Source of the DNA: Psychromonas sp. MME1
GTDB lineage: Bacteria; Pseudomonadota; Gammaproteobacteria; Enterobacterales; Psychromonadaceae
DNA length: 64,000 nt
Direction: 5' to 3'
Assembly: GCF_041080865.1 (NCBI RefSeq)
Contig: NZ_CP160906.1
Location: forward strand, 3,123,629-3,187,628
Part shown: piece by piece, positions 1 through 8,458 of the stretch
Layout: every line of letters starts with the position of its first letter
Numbering within the stretch: the stretch's first letter is position 1
The notes under the pieces: model-generated
Told to the model about the DNA's origin: nothing
The model's database searches: none
Seen by the model: only the letters and a program-made list of their open reading frames with translations
Program-made: the position numbers and the translations under genes

Positions 1-669
1 AATAGGACCAATGCCAGGAACTTGCTGCGCACGTTTATAATGTGGGTTATCAGCGAGCAGAGCTTGCAGCTGTATTTCAATTTCATTAACAGCGAGATCT
101 TTACCTTTTACTTCGTGATGTAGCTGTTGTAGAAACTGTCTTGATATGACTGTTAAGGGCTGCGTAGCATCTTCGAGGATTTCAGGTAACTCTGCCCGTA
201 GCTTGACGATGTTCTTACCGATTATGATCCCATAGTCTGCAAGAAAGCCTCTTATTTGATTGCAGATAGCAGTACGTTGTTTGACGTGTCTTTCTCGTAT
301 CCGCTGCAAGCATTGCATATCTTGTTGCTCAAGTGACTTAGGTTTAACAAACTTTATGTTAGGTCGGAAGCTTGCTTCTGCGATTGCTAAAGCATCGTTT
401 GCATCATTCTTATTGCCTTGCACAAAAGGCTTTACTTTAATGGCAGGGATCAAGTTAACGGTATGACCTAACTTAGCGATTTCTCTGCCCCAAAAGTTAG
501 CTGAATAGTAGGCCTCCATAACAACGTGTGTTGCTTTATATTGTCGTAAAACATCAAGTAATAGATCTCGTTTCACTTTTTTATTGGAGATAACCTTGTG
601 CGCTTGGTTAAGTGCGCAAACTTGAAATACGTTCTTTGCTAAATCGATGCTAATTACACTAGTATTCAT
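1..669 (-). mobile_element. IS110-family transposase, 5' part, runs off left edge
   Basis: The reverse strand is open from an ATG at 669 to the window edge (about 223 codons), so the protein is cut by the window, not shown to be broken. Visible features are an N-terminal SIDLAKNVFQV motif with the first catalytic Asp, VMEACYSANFW with a Glu, NKNDANDALAIAEA with further Asp residues, and PGIG at the edge, where the C-terminal Transposase_20 domain should begin. This is the RuvC-like DEDD layout of IS110/IS1111 transposases. The family works with an element-encoded structured (bridge/seeker) RNA and usually lacks long terminal inverted repeats. Whether this is the IS110 or IS1111 subgroup cannot be told from this half. 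Confidence in the family is high. Confidence 0.9.
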
Positions 670-950
670 ATTGGACGCTCCTTTTGCTTTAGTTAGACGC
701 TTTAAGCATGGCACATTGCGATGCCGATACTTGGAGCGTCCATCTCAGCATCCATATCTTTTCATTTATAAAAATATAATAGCCATTCTTTTTAAAAATA
801 ATCTTAATCAGCGCTTTGCTGTAATTAAATAGTTAAATTCCCGCACTTGAGACTCAATCCAATATGTTTAAACAAGTTTTATTAAAATCAACGCACAGAG
901 CCTCCTTAACGAAGCGCTAATAGTTAATAAAAAAAACAAATGATTGGGAG
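670..950 (-). other. IS110 left end, hairpin, possible bridge-RNA region
   Basis: This non-coding stretch separates the IS110 transposase start from the neighbouring Y1 transposase. A perfect 10-bp inverted repeat, TGGACGCTCC at 672-681 and GGAGCGTCCA at 733-742, encloses 51 nt that contain a nested GGCA/TGCC pairing. In the IS110 subgroup the guide (bridge) RNA is encoded just upstream of the transposase gene, so a structured transcript here is plausible. In the IS1111 subgroup it lies at the other end. The element boundary cannot be fixed from one copy. Beyond 743 I see no gene. Confidence 0.4.
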
Positions 951-1946
951 TTAATGCAGCATACAACTCAGTTTGTTTTGCCCAGATACCCAACATCGGC
1001 CTGTGTGTTCGGCAAATAGTGCCAGTTCTTCGAGTGAGCCCACTGCACCATGGTAACCTTTACCAAAACTCACGGCTAAGGCTAACCATGTGTCACTCTC
1101 TAAGCCAAGGCTGCTTAATAAGCTTGGCAGTTCGCTCGAAATCACGCCGCGCTTATCCTCTCGAATCGCTCGTCCAGTCCAATCAACAAGCTCTAAATAA
1201 TCGAGTAAGGCATAGGGAATACCTTCGTGGGGCGCATCACATTCTGCCGCTAAAAAACCAAATAAGGGTTTACTGTTATCATGGTGATGCAAGGCTTCAT
1301 CGTGACTACATTTACTGTGGATACGCTCAAATATGGACGTAAACTCCGATGTTTCCACACTTACTGACATTTTTGCTCGCACGGGGTTTAAATCAACATA
1401 AGCCATACAAGTTAATAGTGCTTTTTCATCAAGCAATGCTTGCGACTTAAAGCGCCCTTCCCAAAAGCGTCCTTTACAGTTATCTTCGGCGTTCGCTTTG
1501 CGGGCAATAAATTCATTTAATGCGCGCATGAACCAAGAGATATCAAGCAAGCGATGACGCCATTTGCTGATTATCTCAAGCGCCACCTCTATTTGACCTG
1601 CGCAAGTCAGTTCCCCTTTACGCCATCGCGAAACTATTTCTGAGCCAGAATAAAGTTGATACCAACGTCGGCAAACTTCTTCATCGCTACAGGCGCTAAT
1701 CTCGGCTTCATTAGCATGTAAAACAAGGTGATAGTGATTAGACATAATCGAATAAGCGCAAACATCAATGGCAAAGATATCACTTAATTGCCGAATGCGA
1801 TCGACCATCCATTGCCGGCGATGTGAATAGTTTTTACCGCTGTAATTATCTTCGCCACACAAAAATGCACGGCGAACACATCGAGAAATGCAATGATAAT
1901 AAGGTGTGTCCACAAGAGAAATTAACGAAGCACGTGATTGTGTCAT
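951..1946 (-). CDS. REP-associated (Y1/HUH) transposase-like protein
   Basis: A protein of about 331 aa of the transposase_17 (Y1_Tnp, RAYT) family, a single-strand DNA nickase/ligase domesticated in many gammaproteobacteria. The HUH metal motif is seen as SNHYHLVLH about residues 73-81, and the catalytic Tyr is probably in the AYVDLNPVRA motif about residue 180. The family signature GRFWEGRFKSQALLDE precedes it. An ATG at 1976 is also possible, but the protein from 1946 begins MTQSRASLISLVDTPYYH, like other family members, and follows a G-rich GTGGGG stretch. The C-terminal 120 residues are a family-type extension of unknown role. Candidate target hairpins lie just upstream at 2027-2153. Confidence 0.85.
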   Translation of the reverse strand: MTQSRASLISLVDTPYYHCISRCVRRAFLCGEDNYSGKNYSHRRQWMVDRIRQLSDIFAIDVCAYSIMSNHYHLVLHANEAEISACSDEEVCRRWYQLYSGSEIVSRWRKGELTCAGQIEVALEIISKWRHRLLDISWFMRALNEFIARKANAEDNCKGRFWEGRFKSQALLDEKALLTCMAYVDLNPVRAKMSVSVETSEFTSIFERIHSKCSHDEALHHHDNSKPLFGFLAAECDAPHEGIPYALLDYLELVDWTGRAIREDKRGVISSELPSLLSSLGLESDTWLALAVSFGKGYHGAVGSLEELALFAEHTGRCWVSGQNKLSCMLH

Positions 1947-2026
1947 ACCAAACCCCACAACTGTAAACAAAAACACTGTTTATATAGTAGGTGCAGTATT
2001 CTGTTTAGTCAAAAAGGTGTGGGTGT

Positions 2027-2058
2027 CCTACACTATCCTACACTATCACTACACTATC
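2027..2058. repeat. Tandem CTACACTATC repeats upstream of Y1 transposase
   Basis: Three near-identical copies of the unit CTACACTATC lie head to tail about 80 bp upstream of the Y1 transposase start. They are preceded by GTGTGGGTGTCC, which pairs partly with the repeat (GTGT/ACAC, GG/CC). Short palindromic or repeated units next to RAYT genes are typical. I infer association but see only this one array in the window. Confidence 0.5.
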
Positions 2059-2129
2059 ATGCTTTTCTCAACAGCAAGAGAAAAGTAAGCAAAAGAGGTG
2101 TCGTCCAGAGACGTTGTATTTCGTATAAC

Positions 2130-2153
2130 GGGGTCAAAATGTTGACTGACCCC
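2130..2153. repeat. REP-like hairpin GGGGTCA/TGACCCC
   Basis: GGGGTCA at 2130-2136 pairs perfectly with TGACCCC at 2147-2153 around a 10-nt loop. GGGGTCA hairpins are commonly seen beside Y1 transposases of marine gammaproteobacteria. Its position 180 bp upstream of the transposase and 45 bp past the end of the aldolase gene fits a REP-type end. It could also act as a terminator for eda, although a T-run is weak. Confidence 0.45.
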
Positions 2154-2197
2154 ATTTCACTGAACACCATTTTAATGTGCAATGGCGACATCGAGCT

Positions 2198-2806
2198 TTA
2201 AAGTGCTTGGATGAGTTTAGCGATTTCAGGCCAGTTGCCTTGGTCAATCAGGGGCGTTGGTACCATCCAAGTTCCTCCACAGGCTACAACCGCATCTAGC
2301 GCTAAGTAATCCTCTACATTAGCGACTGTAATGCCTCCCGTTGGCATAAATTGCACCGGATAAACGGCTGCTAACGATTTTAGCATCGCAATTCCACCCG
2401 AAGGTTCAGCGGGGAAAAACTTAACCGTTTTTAAGCCGAACTCCATCGCTTGTTCAACCAAACTCGGGTTGTTAATGCCCGGCACAATGGCGACCCCAAT
2501 CTGCTGGCAATATTTTACCGTATTAGGATTTAATCCTGGGCTAACAATAAAATCAGCACCCGCTTCAACCGCTTGATCAACTTGCTCTTTGTTAAGCACT
2601 GTGCCCGCGCCAATTAAAAGCTCAGGATAAGCTGCCCGCATTAAGCGAATTGACTCTGCTGCCGCTTCTGTTCTGAATGTCACTTCAGCACAAGGTAAAC
2701 CATTTTCGACTAAGACTTTCGCTAAAGGCACGGCATGCGCTGCATCTTTAATGGCAATGACTGGTACGATACGAATCGTTTGTAATTTTTGTTCAAGTGT
2801 TTGCAT
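2198..2806 (-). CDS. eda: KDPG aldolase (Entner-Doudoroff)
   Basis: A 202-aa class I aldolase that splits 2-keto-3-deoxy-6-phosphogluconate into pyruvate and glyceraldehyde-3-phosphate in the cytoplasm. Family landmarks are VIAIKDAAHAVPLAKVL, EVTFRT with the catalytic-site Glu, GAGTVLN, SPGLNPNTVKYC, and the Schiff-base Lys in TVKFFPAE (about residue 130), followed by PTGGI and ACGGTWM. It starts 9 bp after the gluconate permease stop on the same strand, so the two are probably cotranscribed. Edd and gluconokinase lie on the other side of the shared promoter, which assigns this copy to gluconate use. A second paralog at 50472 serves the anhydrogalactose pathway. Confidence 0.95.
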   Translation of the reverse strand: MQTLEQKLQTIRIVPVIAIKDAAHAVPLAKVLVENGLPCAEVTFRTEAAAESIRLMRAAYPELLIGAGTVLNKEQVDQAVEAGADFIVSPGLNPNTVKYCQQIGVAIVPGINNPSLVEQAMEFGLKTVKFFPAEPSGGIAMLKSLAAVYPVQFMPTGGITVANVEDYLALDAVVACGGTWMVPTPLIDQGNWPEIAKLIQAL

Positions 2807-2815
2807 ATTAAAACC

Positions 2816-4191
2816 TTAAATAATGTAACTAAGTACAGCAACAATAATGAATGCGATACCACCAAGCAGTGTTTCCATCACAGTCCACGTTTTTAATGTG
2901 GTTTTCTCATCCATATCCATCAAACGAGATACTAACCAAAATCCTGAATCATTAAAGTGTGATAGTACCGTTGCGCCAGAAGCGATCGCGATAACAATGA
3001 AACAAAGATCTAATTCACTTAGTCCAATAGTTGAAGCAACCATTGGGGCAATTAGTGCAGCTGTTGTTGTGAGTGCAACCGTTGCTGAGCCTTGCGCAAC
3101 ACGTAAGCATGTTGAAATAAGGAAGGCGGCGAGAATAAGTGGCATGCCAGTATCGGATAATGCACCTGATAACGCTTCGCCAATACCGCTTGCACGTAAT
3201 ACGCCACCAAACATGCCCCCCGCACCCGTTACTAAGATAACGGCACAAATTGGCGCTAATGATTGAGTACATAGTGACTCTAATTTGGCCATGCCGTACT
3301 CTTTCGCAAATACCGCAAGACAAACTAATAGTGTGATAAGGAGCGCTACGGGGGTTTTACCTAGCATGCGCAGGAAATCCACGACCGGTGAAGCACCGTC
3401 AATAACACCAGAAACCGCTAATGTATTTAACCCTGTATCTAAAGAGATTAAGATGATAGGTAGGATTAGAATCGCTAATACAGTTGAGAATGTTGGTAGT
3501 TTTTTCTCATTAATAATTGCTTCTTCGCCAAAAAAGGCTTTTGAAAGAGGGATATCGAATTTTTTACCTGCATAGAGACCAAATAGGTACGCGCCGAAGT
3601 ACCAAGTCGGGATCGCGACTAAAAGACCGACAAACAATAGTAAACCAATGTTCGCACCTAATAATTCAGCTGCTGCAACTGGGCCCGGATGCGGGGAACA
3701 AAGGCATGCATGACCGCAAAGGCACCTGCAGAAGGAAGTGCGTACTTTAATACTGAGCCACCAAACCGTTTTGCCACACTAAAAATAATCGGCATCATGA
3801 CAATTAGACCCGCATCAAAAAAGATCGGAAAACCAAACAGTAGAGAAGCGACACCCAATGCAAGTGGCGCTTTTTTCTCACCAAATCGACCAATTAGGGT
3901 ATCAGCCAGTACTTTGGCACCACCAGTGATTTCAAGGATCTTACCAATCATTGATCCTAATCCGACCAATAGGGCTACCGAAGCTAATGTGCCTCCGAAT
4001 CCGCCCATCATTGTCGGTACCACTTGAGATGATGATACGCCCGTGGCAATCGCAGTGCCTAAGCTTACTAATGTCAGTGAGATAAACGCATGTACTTTTA
4101 ATTTGATTATCAGGACTAGCAGTGAAAGAACGGCTAATCCTGCTATTGTTAATAGGAATATTGGGTCTGCTTGTTGAGCTATCTGTTCCAT
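2816..4191 (-). pseudogene. GntP-family gluconate permease, one frameshift
   Basis: A multi-span inner-membrane proton symporter of the GntP family. The N-terminal part (from ATG 4191, MEQIAQQADPIFLLTIAGLA) and the C-terminal part (to the stop at 2816) lie in different frames. At 3693-3696 the plus strand reads GCGGGGAAC. One more G there restores HAFVPPHPGPVAAAELLGAN, the expected family sequence, giving about 458 aa (the family is about 440-450). A single missing base in a G-run in an otherwise intact gene suggests a sequencing error more than decay. It lies between eda and the divergent gntK and is preceded by a CRP box and a GntR palindrome. The substrate gluconate is inferred from context. 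Confidence 0.85.
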
Positions 4192-4232
4192 GTTTATACC
4201 TTATTTAAGATTAATTTTCATGATGAATATTT

Positions 4233-4248
4233 TGTGAGAAACTTCACA
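4233..4248. promoter_or_regulatory. CRP-binding site, consensus match
   Basis: TGTGA-GAAACT-TCACA matches the cAMP-CRP consensus at all ten core positions. It lies in the divergent promoter between the permease gene (minus) and gntK (plus), 8 bp from the GntR palindrome, the usual arrangement for catabolite-controlled gluconate genes. Confidence 0.85.
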
Positions 4249-4256
4249 AACCGCTA

Positions 4257-4284
4257 AGTTACGGGTAACATGTTACCCGTAACT
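4257..4284. promoter_or_regulatory. GntR operator, 28-bp perfect palindrome
   Basis: A perfect 28-bp palindrome centred between 4270 and 4271, with core GGGTAACATGTTACCC. LacI-type GntR operators of enterobacteria carry ATGTTA/TAACAT halves around CCGG, and here the same halves are present in the outward arrangement. The adjacent gntR gene makes it the obvious ligand. It should repress both the permease-eda unit and gntK-edd in the absence of gluconate. Confidence 0.8.
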
Positions 4285-4358
4285 CTTGTAAGGTAAACAC
4301 ATATTTTTGGTTTCGTTTAAAAATGCGATCTACTTCAAAGTAGAGCTGGGAGAGAAAA

Positions 4359-4886
4359 ATGGCAGGTAAAAGTATTGTTGTAATGGGAGTATGTGGCTCA
4401 GGTAAAAGCACGATTGGTGATAAAGTATCAAAGTTAATGGGGTACAAGTTTATCGATGGTGATGATTTACACCCTAAGGCAAACATTATTAAAATGGCGG
4501 GTGGAGAAGCACTGAATGATGATGACAGAGCACCATGGTTAGAGCGCATTCGTGATGCAGCGTTTAGTTTAGAGAGTAAAAATGAAACGGGTATTATTGT
4601 TTGCTCGGCACTGAAAAAAAGCTATAGAGATAAAATTCGCAATGGCAACCAACACGTTCATTTTCTCTACCTAGAAGCATCGATTGAATTGATCATGCAG
4701 AGAATGCGTGCGCGTAAAGGTCACTTTATGCAAGAAAGTATGGTGAATGGCCAATTTGCTACTTTAGAGCGTCCCGAAAATGAACCTAATGTCGCAGTCG
4801 TTGATATTGATGGTACGCGAGAACAAGTGATTGAGCGTGCAATAAGCGCATTAACCCAATTAAATATTATTAAGGAAGTAGCATGA
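4359..4886 (+). CDS. gntK: Gluconokinase
   Basis: A 175-aa kinase that phosphorylates D-gluconate to 6-phosphogluconate with ATP. The Walker A loop GVCGSGKST sits at residues 10-18. The family motifs DGDDLHP, DDDRAPWLERI and CSALKKSYRD are all present, as is the C-terminal LERP. A GGGAGAG ribosome site precedes the ATG. The stop overlaps the edd start (ATGA at 4883-4886), so translation is coupled. Transcription begins in the divergent promoter carrying CRP and GntR sites. Confidence 0.95.
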   Translation: MAGKSIVVMGVCGSGKSTIGDKVSKLMGYKFIDGDDLHPKANIIKMAGGEALNDDDRAPWLERIRDAAFSLESKNETGIIVCSALKKSYRDKIRNGNQHVHFLYLEASIELIMQRMRARKGHFMQESMVNGQFATLERPENEPNVAVVDIDGTREQVIERAISALTQLNIIKEVA

Positions 4887-6679
4887 CACATTCTGTAATT
4901 CTCGCTGTGACTGAGCGAATTATACGTCGTAGTGAAGCTTCACGTAGTGCATTTTTAGCAAAAACAGAGCAACAAGCTGCTATCGGAAAATCGCGCGCAT
5001 CACTGTCCTGTGGCAACTTAGCACACGCGGTGGCAGCATCTTGTCAAAGTGAAAAAAATCAGATCCTCGATTTTACGCGTTCAAACCTTGCCATTATTAC
5101 CGCATATAACGATATGCTTAGCGCGCACCAGCCTTATAAAACTTACCCAGATCAAATTAAGCTGGCGCTTTCAGAGCTTGGCCATACCGCGCAAATAGCG
5201 GGCGGTGTACCGGCAATGTGTGACGGTGTCACACAAGGTCAAGCAGGAATGGATATGTCGCTTTTTTCACGTGATTTAATCGCGCAAGCAACCGCTTTTT
5301 CATTAAGCCATAATCTATTTGATGGTACGTTATTGTTAGGCATTTGTGACAAAATTGCACCAGGGCAGTTGATGGGGGCATTGACATTTGCTCATTTACC
5401 GACCGCTTTTATCCCAGCAGGTCCAATGGCAACGGGTATTTCGAATGAAGAAAAAGTCGATGTAAGGCAAAAATATGCGGCTGGGAATGTGGGTAAAGAT
5501 GCGTTATTAGAGATGGAGTGTGGTGCCTACCACTCACCGGGGACTTGTACTTTTTTTGGTACGGCCAATACCAACCAATTAGTTTTTGAAGCGATGGGCT
5601 TAATGTTACCCGGTTCGGCATTTGTGCATCCGCAATCCGATTTGCGTAGAGCGTTAACTGACGATGCAGCCAAAAAAATAGCAGCAATGAGTTATGGCTC
5701 ATCTTGTTACCGCCCGCTAAGCGAAGTTGTGACCGAGAAAAGCTTGGTCAACGGTGTTATCGCCTTGTTAGCATCGGGCGGTAGCTCAAACCATACCATT
5801 CATATGGTGGCGGTTGCGCGCGCTGCAGGGATCATTTTAACATGGCAAGATATGAGTGATTTATCTGATGTTATTCCGCTGTTATTAAAGCTTTACCCCA
5901 ATGGCCCTGCCGATGTGAATGAGTTTCAGCGTTTAGGTGGTGTGCCTGCCTTAATGAAACGCTTGCATGCCAGTGGTCTTTTGCATATCGATGTCACGCC
6001 AACGTTTGGTTGTTTTGAAGATCAGTTATTGTCACCTAACTTAGTGGATGGAAAGTTGGCTTGGCAAGCGCTTGGAGAGTCTGTCAATACGCAAGTATTA
6101 GCGGCAAATGATAGTTACTTCCAAAAAACCGGAGGCACAAAAATGCTCACTGGTAATATTGGTAGATGTGTCGTGAAAGTGTCTGCCGTTGCGGAGCAGT
6201 TTCATATCATTGAGGCGCCCGCGAAGGTTTTCCATTGTCAGCATGAGGTTGAAAAAGCTTATCAGGTAGGGTTACTCAATAAACATTGTGTCGTGGTGGT
6301 CGCCTTTAATGGCCCGGCCGCCAACGGCATGCCTGAGTTACATAAATTAATGCCTATCTTAGGTAATTTGCAAAAGGCTGGCTATAACGTTGCATTAGTC
6401 ACTGATGGTCGATTATCAGGGGCGTCTGGGAAAATTCCTGCGGCTATCCACTTATCACCAGAAGCCCTGCATGGCGGCGCCATTGGGTTGATCTGTGATG
6501 GCGATATTATCCGCTTAGATTGTACGACGGGTACGTTGGATAACCTCAGTGATGTCACAGGGCGAACACCGCCAACACCGGATACTGAAGCCGCACAGCA
6601 AACATGGGGGCGTGATATGTTTAAAAACATGCGCAGCTGTGTATCAAGTGCAGAGTTAGGTGCGAGTTTTATCGTCTAG
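4883..6679 (+). CDS. edd: 6-phosphogluconate dehydratase
   Basis: A 598-aa enzyme of the IlvD/Edd family that dehydrates 6-phosphogluconate to KDPG, the first committed Entner-Doudoroff step. Visible motifs are TAYNDMLSAHQPYKTYP near residue 70, PAMCDGVTQGQAGM with a cluster Cys, LGICDKIAPGQLMGAL with a second, GTCTFFGTANTNQ with a third, and TDGRLSGASGKIPAAIHLSPEA near the C-terminus. The length is normal for Edd (about 600). It is coupled by an ATGA overlap to gntK and ends 17 bp from the convergent gntR gene. Confidence 0.96.
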   Translation: MTHSVILAVTERIIRRSEASRSAFLAKTEQQAAIGKSRASLSCGNLAHAVAASCQSEKNQILDFTRSNLAIITAYNDMLSAHQPYKTYPDQIKLALSELGHTAQIAGGVPAMCDGVTQGQAGMDMSLFSRDLIAQATAFSLSHNLFDGTLLLGICDKIAPGQLMGALTFAHLPTAFIPAGPMATGISNEEKVDVRQKYAAGNVGKDALLEMECGAYHSPGTCTFFGTANTNQLVFEAMGLMLPGSAFVHPQSDLRRALTDDAAKKIAAMSYGSSCYRPLSEVVTEKSLVNGVIALLASGGSSNHTIHMVAVARAAGIILTWQDMSDLSDVIPLLLKLYPNGPADVNEFQRLGGVPALMKRLHASGLLHIDVTPTFGCFEDQLLSPNLVDGKLAWQALGESVNTQVLAANDSYFQKTGGTKMLTGNIGRCVVKVSAVAEQFHIIEAPAKVFHCQHEVEKAYQVGLLNKHCVVVVAFNGPAANGMPELHKLMPILGNLQKAGYNVALVTDGRLSGASGKIPAAIHLSPEALHGGAIGLICDGDIIRLDCTTGTLDNLSDVTGRTPPTPDTEAAQQTWGRDMFKNMRSCVSSAELGASFIV

Positions 6680-6696
6680 TTTGTTATATCAATGCG

Positions 6697-7701
6697 TCAA
6701 AGGCTTTGCCCAAGGCGCATTGAAAATCCAACATCCACCACTTTTTGTTGGATATCTTCACCGCGCAGCGCTTGTAATAATAACCTCGCGCTTGTTTCGC
6801 CAATCTGCTCGATGGGGATTTCAATACTGTTTAATTGCGGGGTTAATGCCATGCCGATATTAAGTGCGTTGTACCCAACAACCCCTAATTGTTTTGGGAT
6901 CTGGATGCCTTTCTTTTGCGCCGCCATGATTGTACCAATCGCAATATCATCATTGGTGCACAGTACTCCATCAATATTAGGGTTTTGCCGTAACGCCATA
7001 TCAAGTAACTCTCCGCCTAATGTAAATGAAGAGTGCGCTTGAGTTAAAATGTGTATGCTTTTCATGCCTTGCTCAATCAGCGCGCGATCGTAACCCGACA
7101 TGCGTAATTGTGTGCGCGAATCTAAGCGAGCACCAAAGTAAGCGATGTTTGATTTGCCTGATTCGAGTAACGCCTTTGTAGCAAAATATCCCGCTGCTTC
7201 ATGGTCGACACCAACCACCATATCTATCGGTTGTTTGGGTAGCTCCATCGCTTCGACAACGGGCACTCCAGCAGTTTTAATCATCTGTAATGTGCGTTTT
7301 GTATGCTTTGTCTCGGTGAGTATTAAGCCGTCTACTTGATAGGAAAGTAACGAAGCGACTTTGGCTTCCTCTTCGAGCTCATCGTAACCAAAATGAGCAA
7401 TTAATGTTTCATAACCATTCGCTCTGCAGACACTTTCAATGCCTTGAATAAAACTAGCAAATACTTGGTTTGATAAAGAAGGAATAAGAATTCCGATCGC
7501 TTTGCTAGATGACTTAGAGAGCATCGCTGGTGCTCTATTGGCAATGTAGCCAACTTCTTCCATCACCACCATTATTTTTTCTCTGGTTTTTAACGCAACA
7601 GAGTTAGGATCACGCAAGTACCTAGAAACGGTCATTTTAGTAATGCCCACTTTATCTGCAATATCTTGCAGAGTAGGCCTGTTTTTTTGTTGTTTCTGCA
7701 T
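6697..7701 (-). CDS. gntR: LacI-family gluconate repressor GntR
   Basis: A 334-aa repressor of LacI type. The N-terminal helix-turn-helix reads LQDIADKVGITKMTVSRYL, followed by the hinge and a periplasmic-binding-protein-like ligand domain (AIGILIPSLSNQVFASFIQGIE, then DGLILTETKH, and VLCTNDDIAIG near residue 245). Gene context (permease, gntK, edd, eda) and the ATGTTA/TAACAT operators identify gluconate or 6-phosphogluconate as the likely inducer. A box at 7734-7748 just upstream suggests autoregulation. It converges on edd with 17 bp between the stops. Confidence 0.9.
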   Translation of the reverse strand: MQKQQKNRPTLQDIADKVGITKMTVSRYLRDPNSVALKTREKIMVVMEEVGYIANRAPAMLSKSSSKAIGILIPSLSNQVFASFIQGIESVCRANGYETLIAHFGYDELEEEAKVASLLSYQVDGLILTETKHTKRTLQMIKTAGVPVVEAMELPKQPIDMVVGVDHEAAGYFATKALLESGKSNIAYFGARLDSRTQLRMSGYDRALIEQGMKSIHILTQAHSSFTLGGELLDMALRQNPNIDGVLCTNDDIAIGTIMAAQKKGIQIPKQLGVVGYNALNIGMALTPQLNSIEIPIEQIGETSARLLLQALRGEDIQQKVVDVGFSMRLGQSL

Positions 7702-7733
7702 TGGCTATCCCGATGATGTGGCATAAGTTTAAA

Positions 7734-7748
7734 ATGTTACAGTAACAT
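7734..7748. promoter_or_regulatory. GntR box upstream of gntR
   Basis: ATGTTA-CAG-TAACAT is a 15-bp palindrome 33 bp upstream of the gntR start. It has the same half-sites as the operator at 4257-4284 but a spacer of three. Autoregulation is inferred. Confidence 0.7.
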
Positions 7749-7980
7749 TATCATGCTACTGAAAAAGAATCGAGAAGCAATATAGCAGGAGTGTTTAACA
7801 ATAGAGGGGCAATGTTGATTTACCTGCTTAGTTGTTGTGTTTGTTGGCAATAAAAATGTTCTTCATCGTGGTGACCATTTTGCTTTAGTCGTTTCTTAAA
7901 TTATCAGTGAATGACGTTTATGACTGGAAAATACTTTTCTAATAAAATATTATCCGGCGCAGAGCAAAACCGAACATGGA

Positions 7981-8244
7981 GTGTGGTTTATTTACAAATT
8001 ATTTTCATTGAATATTGAGAATAATGGGTGTGAACTATCACATCAGCCCACTCGGCAACAAGAAAGACAGATGCGACGCTTCAAATCACAGGGTCAAGCT
8101 CAACTGTTTTTAAGTTGTCATGGTGTGGTCAATAACCTATTTCGTTTTGGCCGTCATTTAATGCAAGCAAAACATTATCGAGCATTCCGCGCTCGCTCAT
8201 TTTCTGAATGGGTGCAGGTTAGTTGTGTCCAAAATTTAGAATAA
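7981..8244 (+). pseudogene. IS6-like transposase remnant, C-terminal end
   Basis: From about 8023 the reading frame gives NNGCELSHQPTRQQERQMRRFKS followed by GQAQLFLSCHGVVNNLFRFGRH. This matches the C-terminal end of IS6/IS26-type DDE transposases (NNRAENSHQPTR...RRFKS...FRLGRH). The catalytic Glu should lie in this SHQPTR segment (usually NRAENSHQ), and here ENNGCE has changed. Nothing recognisable precedes it, so the rest of the element is lost. The apparent ATG at 7981 is not a real start. Confidence 0.7.
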
Positions 8245-8276
8245 GGCTGATTTAATGGCCTTAAATCGTCTCGGTC

Positions 8277-8351
8277 ACATAAGTTGACAATAGCCCTTTA
8301 ATCGCCCTTCGTACATAAGTTGACAATATCATCCAAGTAGATAAGTTGATG
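8277..8351. repeat. Repeated ACATAAGTTGACAATA motifs
   Basis: ACATAAGTTGACAATA occurs at 8277-8292 and again exactly at 8313-8328, with a third degenerate copy (AGATAAGTTGATGG) starting at 8339. Multiple short direct repeats like this are found at insertion-sequence ends. They lie just beyond the IS6-like remnant but need not belong to it. A similar GATAAGTTGACAA occurs at about 42849. Confidence 0.5.
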
Positions 8352-8458
8352 GTAACCAATTTGGTAAAATTATTAACCAAATTAGCCTAAGGGTTGCTTA
8401 AATATTATAAGAAACATATGCTATGAGTATCTTAGGCTCTGCTCAGAAAGGAATAATA

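Noticed and set aside
944-1342. 132-aa plus-strand open frame
   Set aside because: Lies wholly over the reverse-strand Y1 transposase, whose HUH and Tyr motifs are intact. It is a shadow frame.
2847-3266. 139-aa plus-strand open frame
   Set aside because: Shadow of the gluconate permease. Low-complexity sequence with no ribosome site.
6692-7042. 116-aa plus-strand open frame
   Set aside because: Antisense to the LacI-type gntR gene, which carries clear domains.
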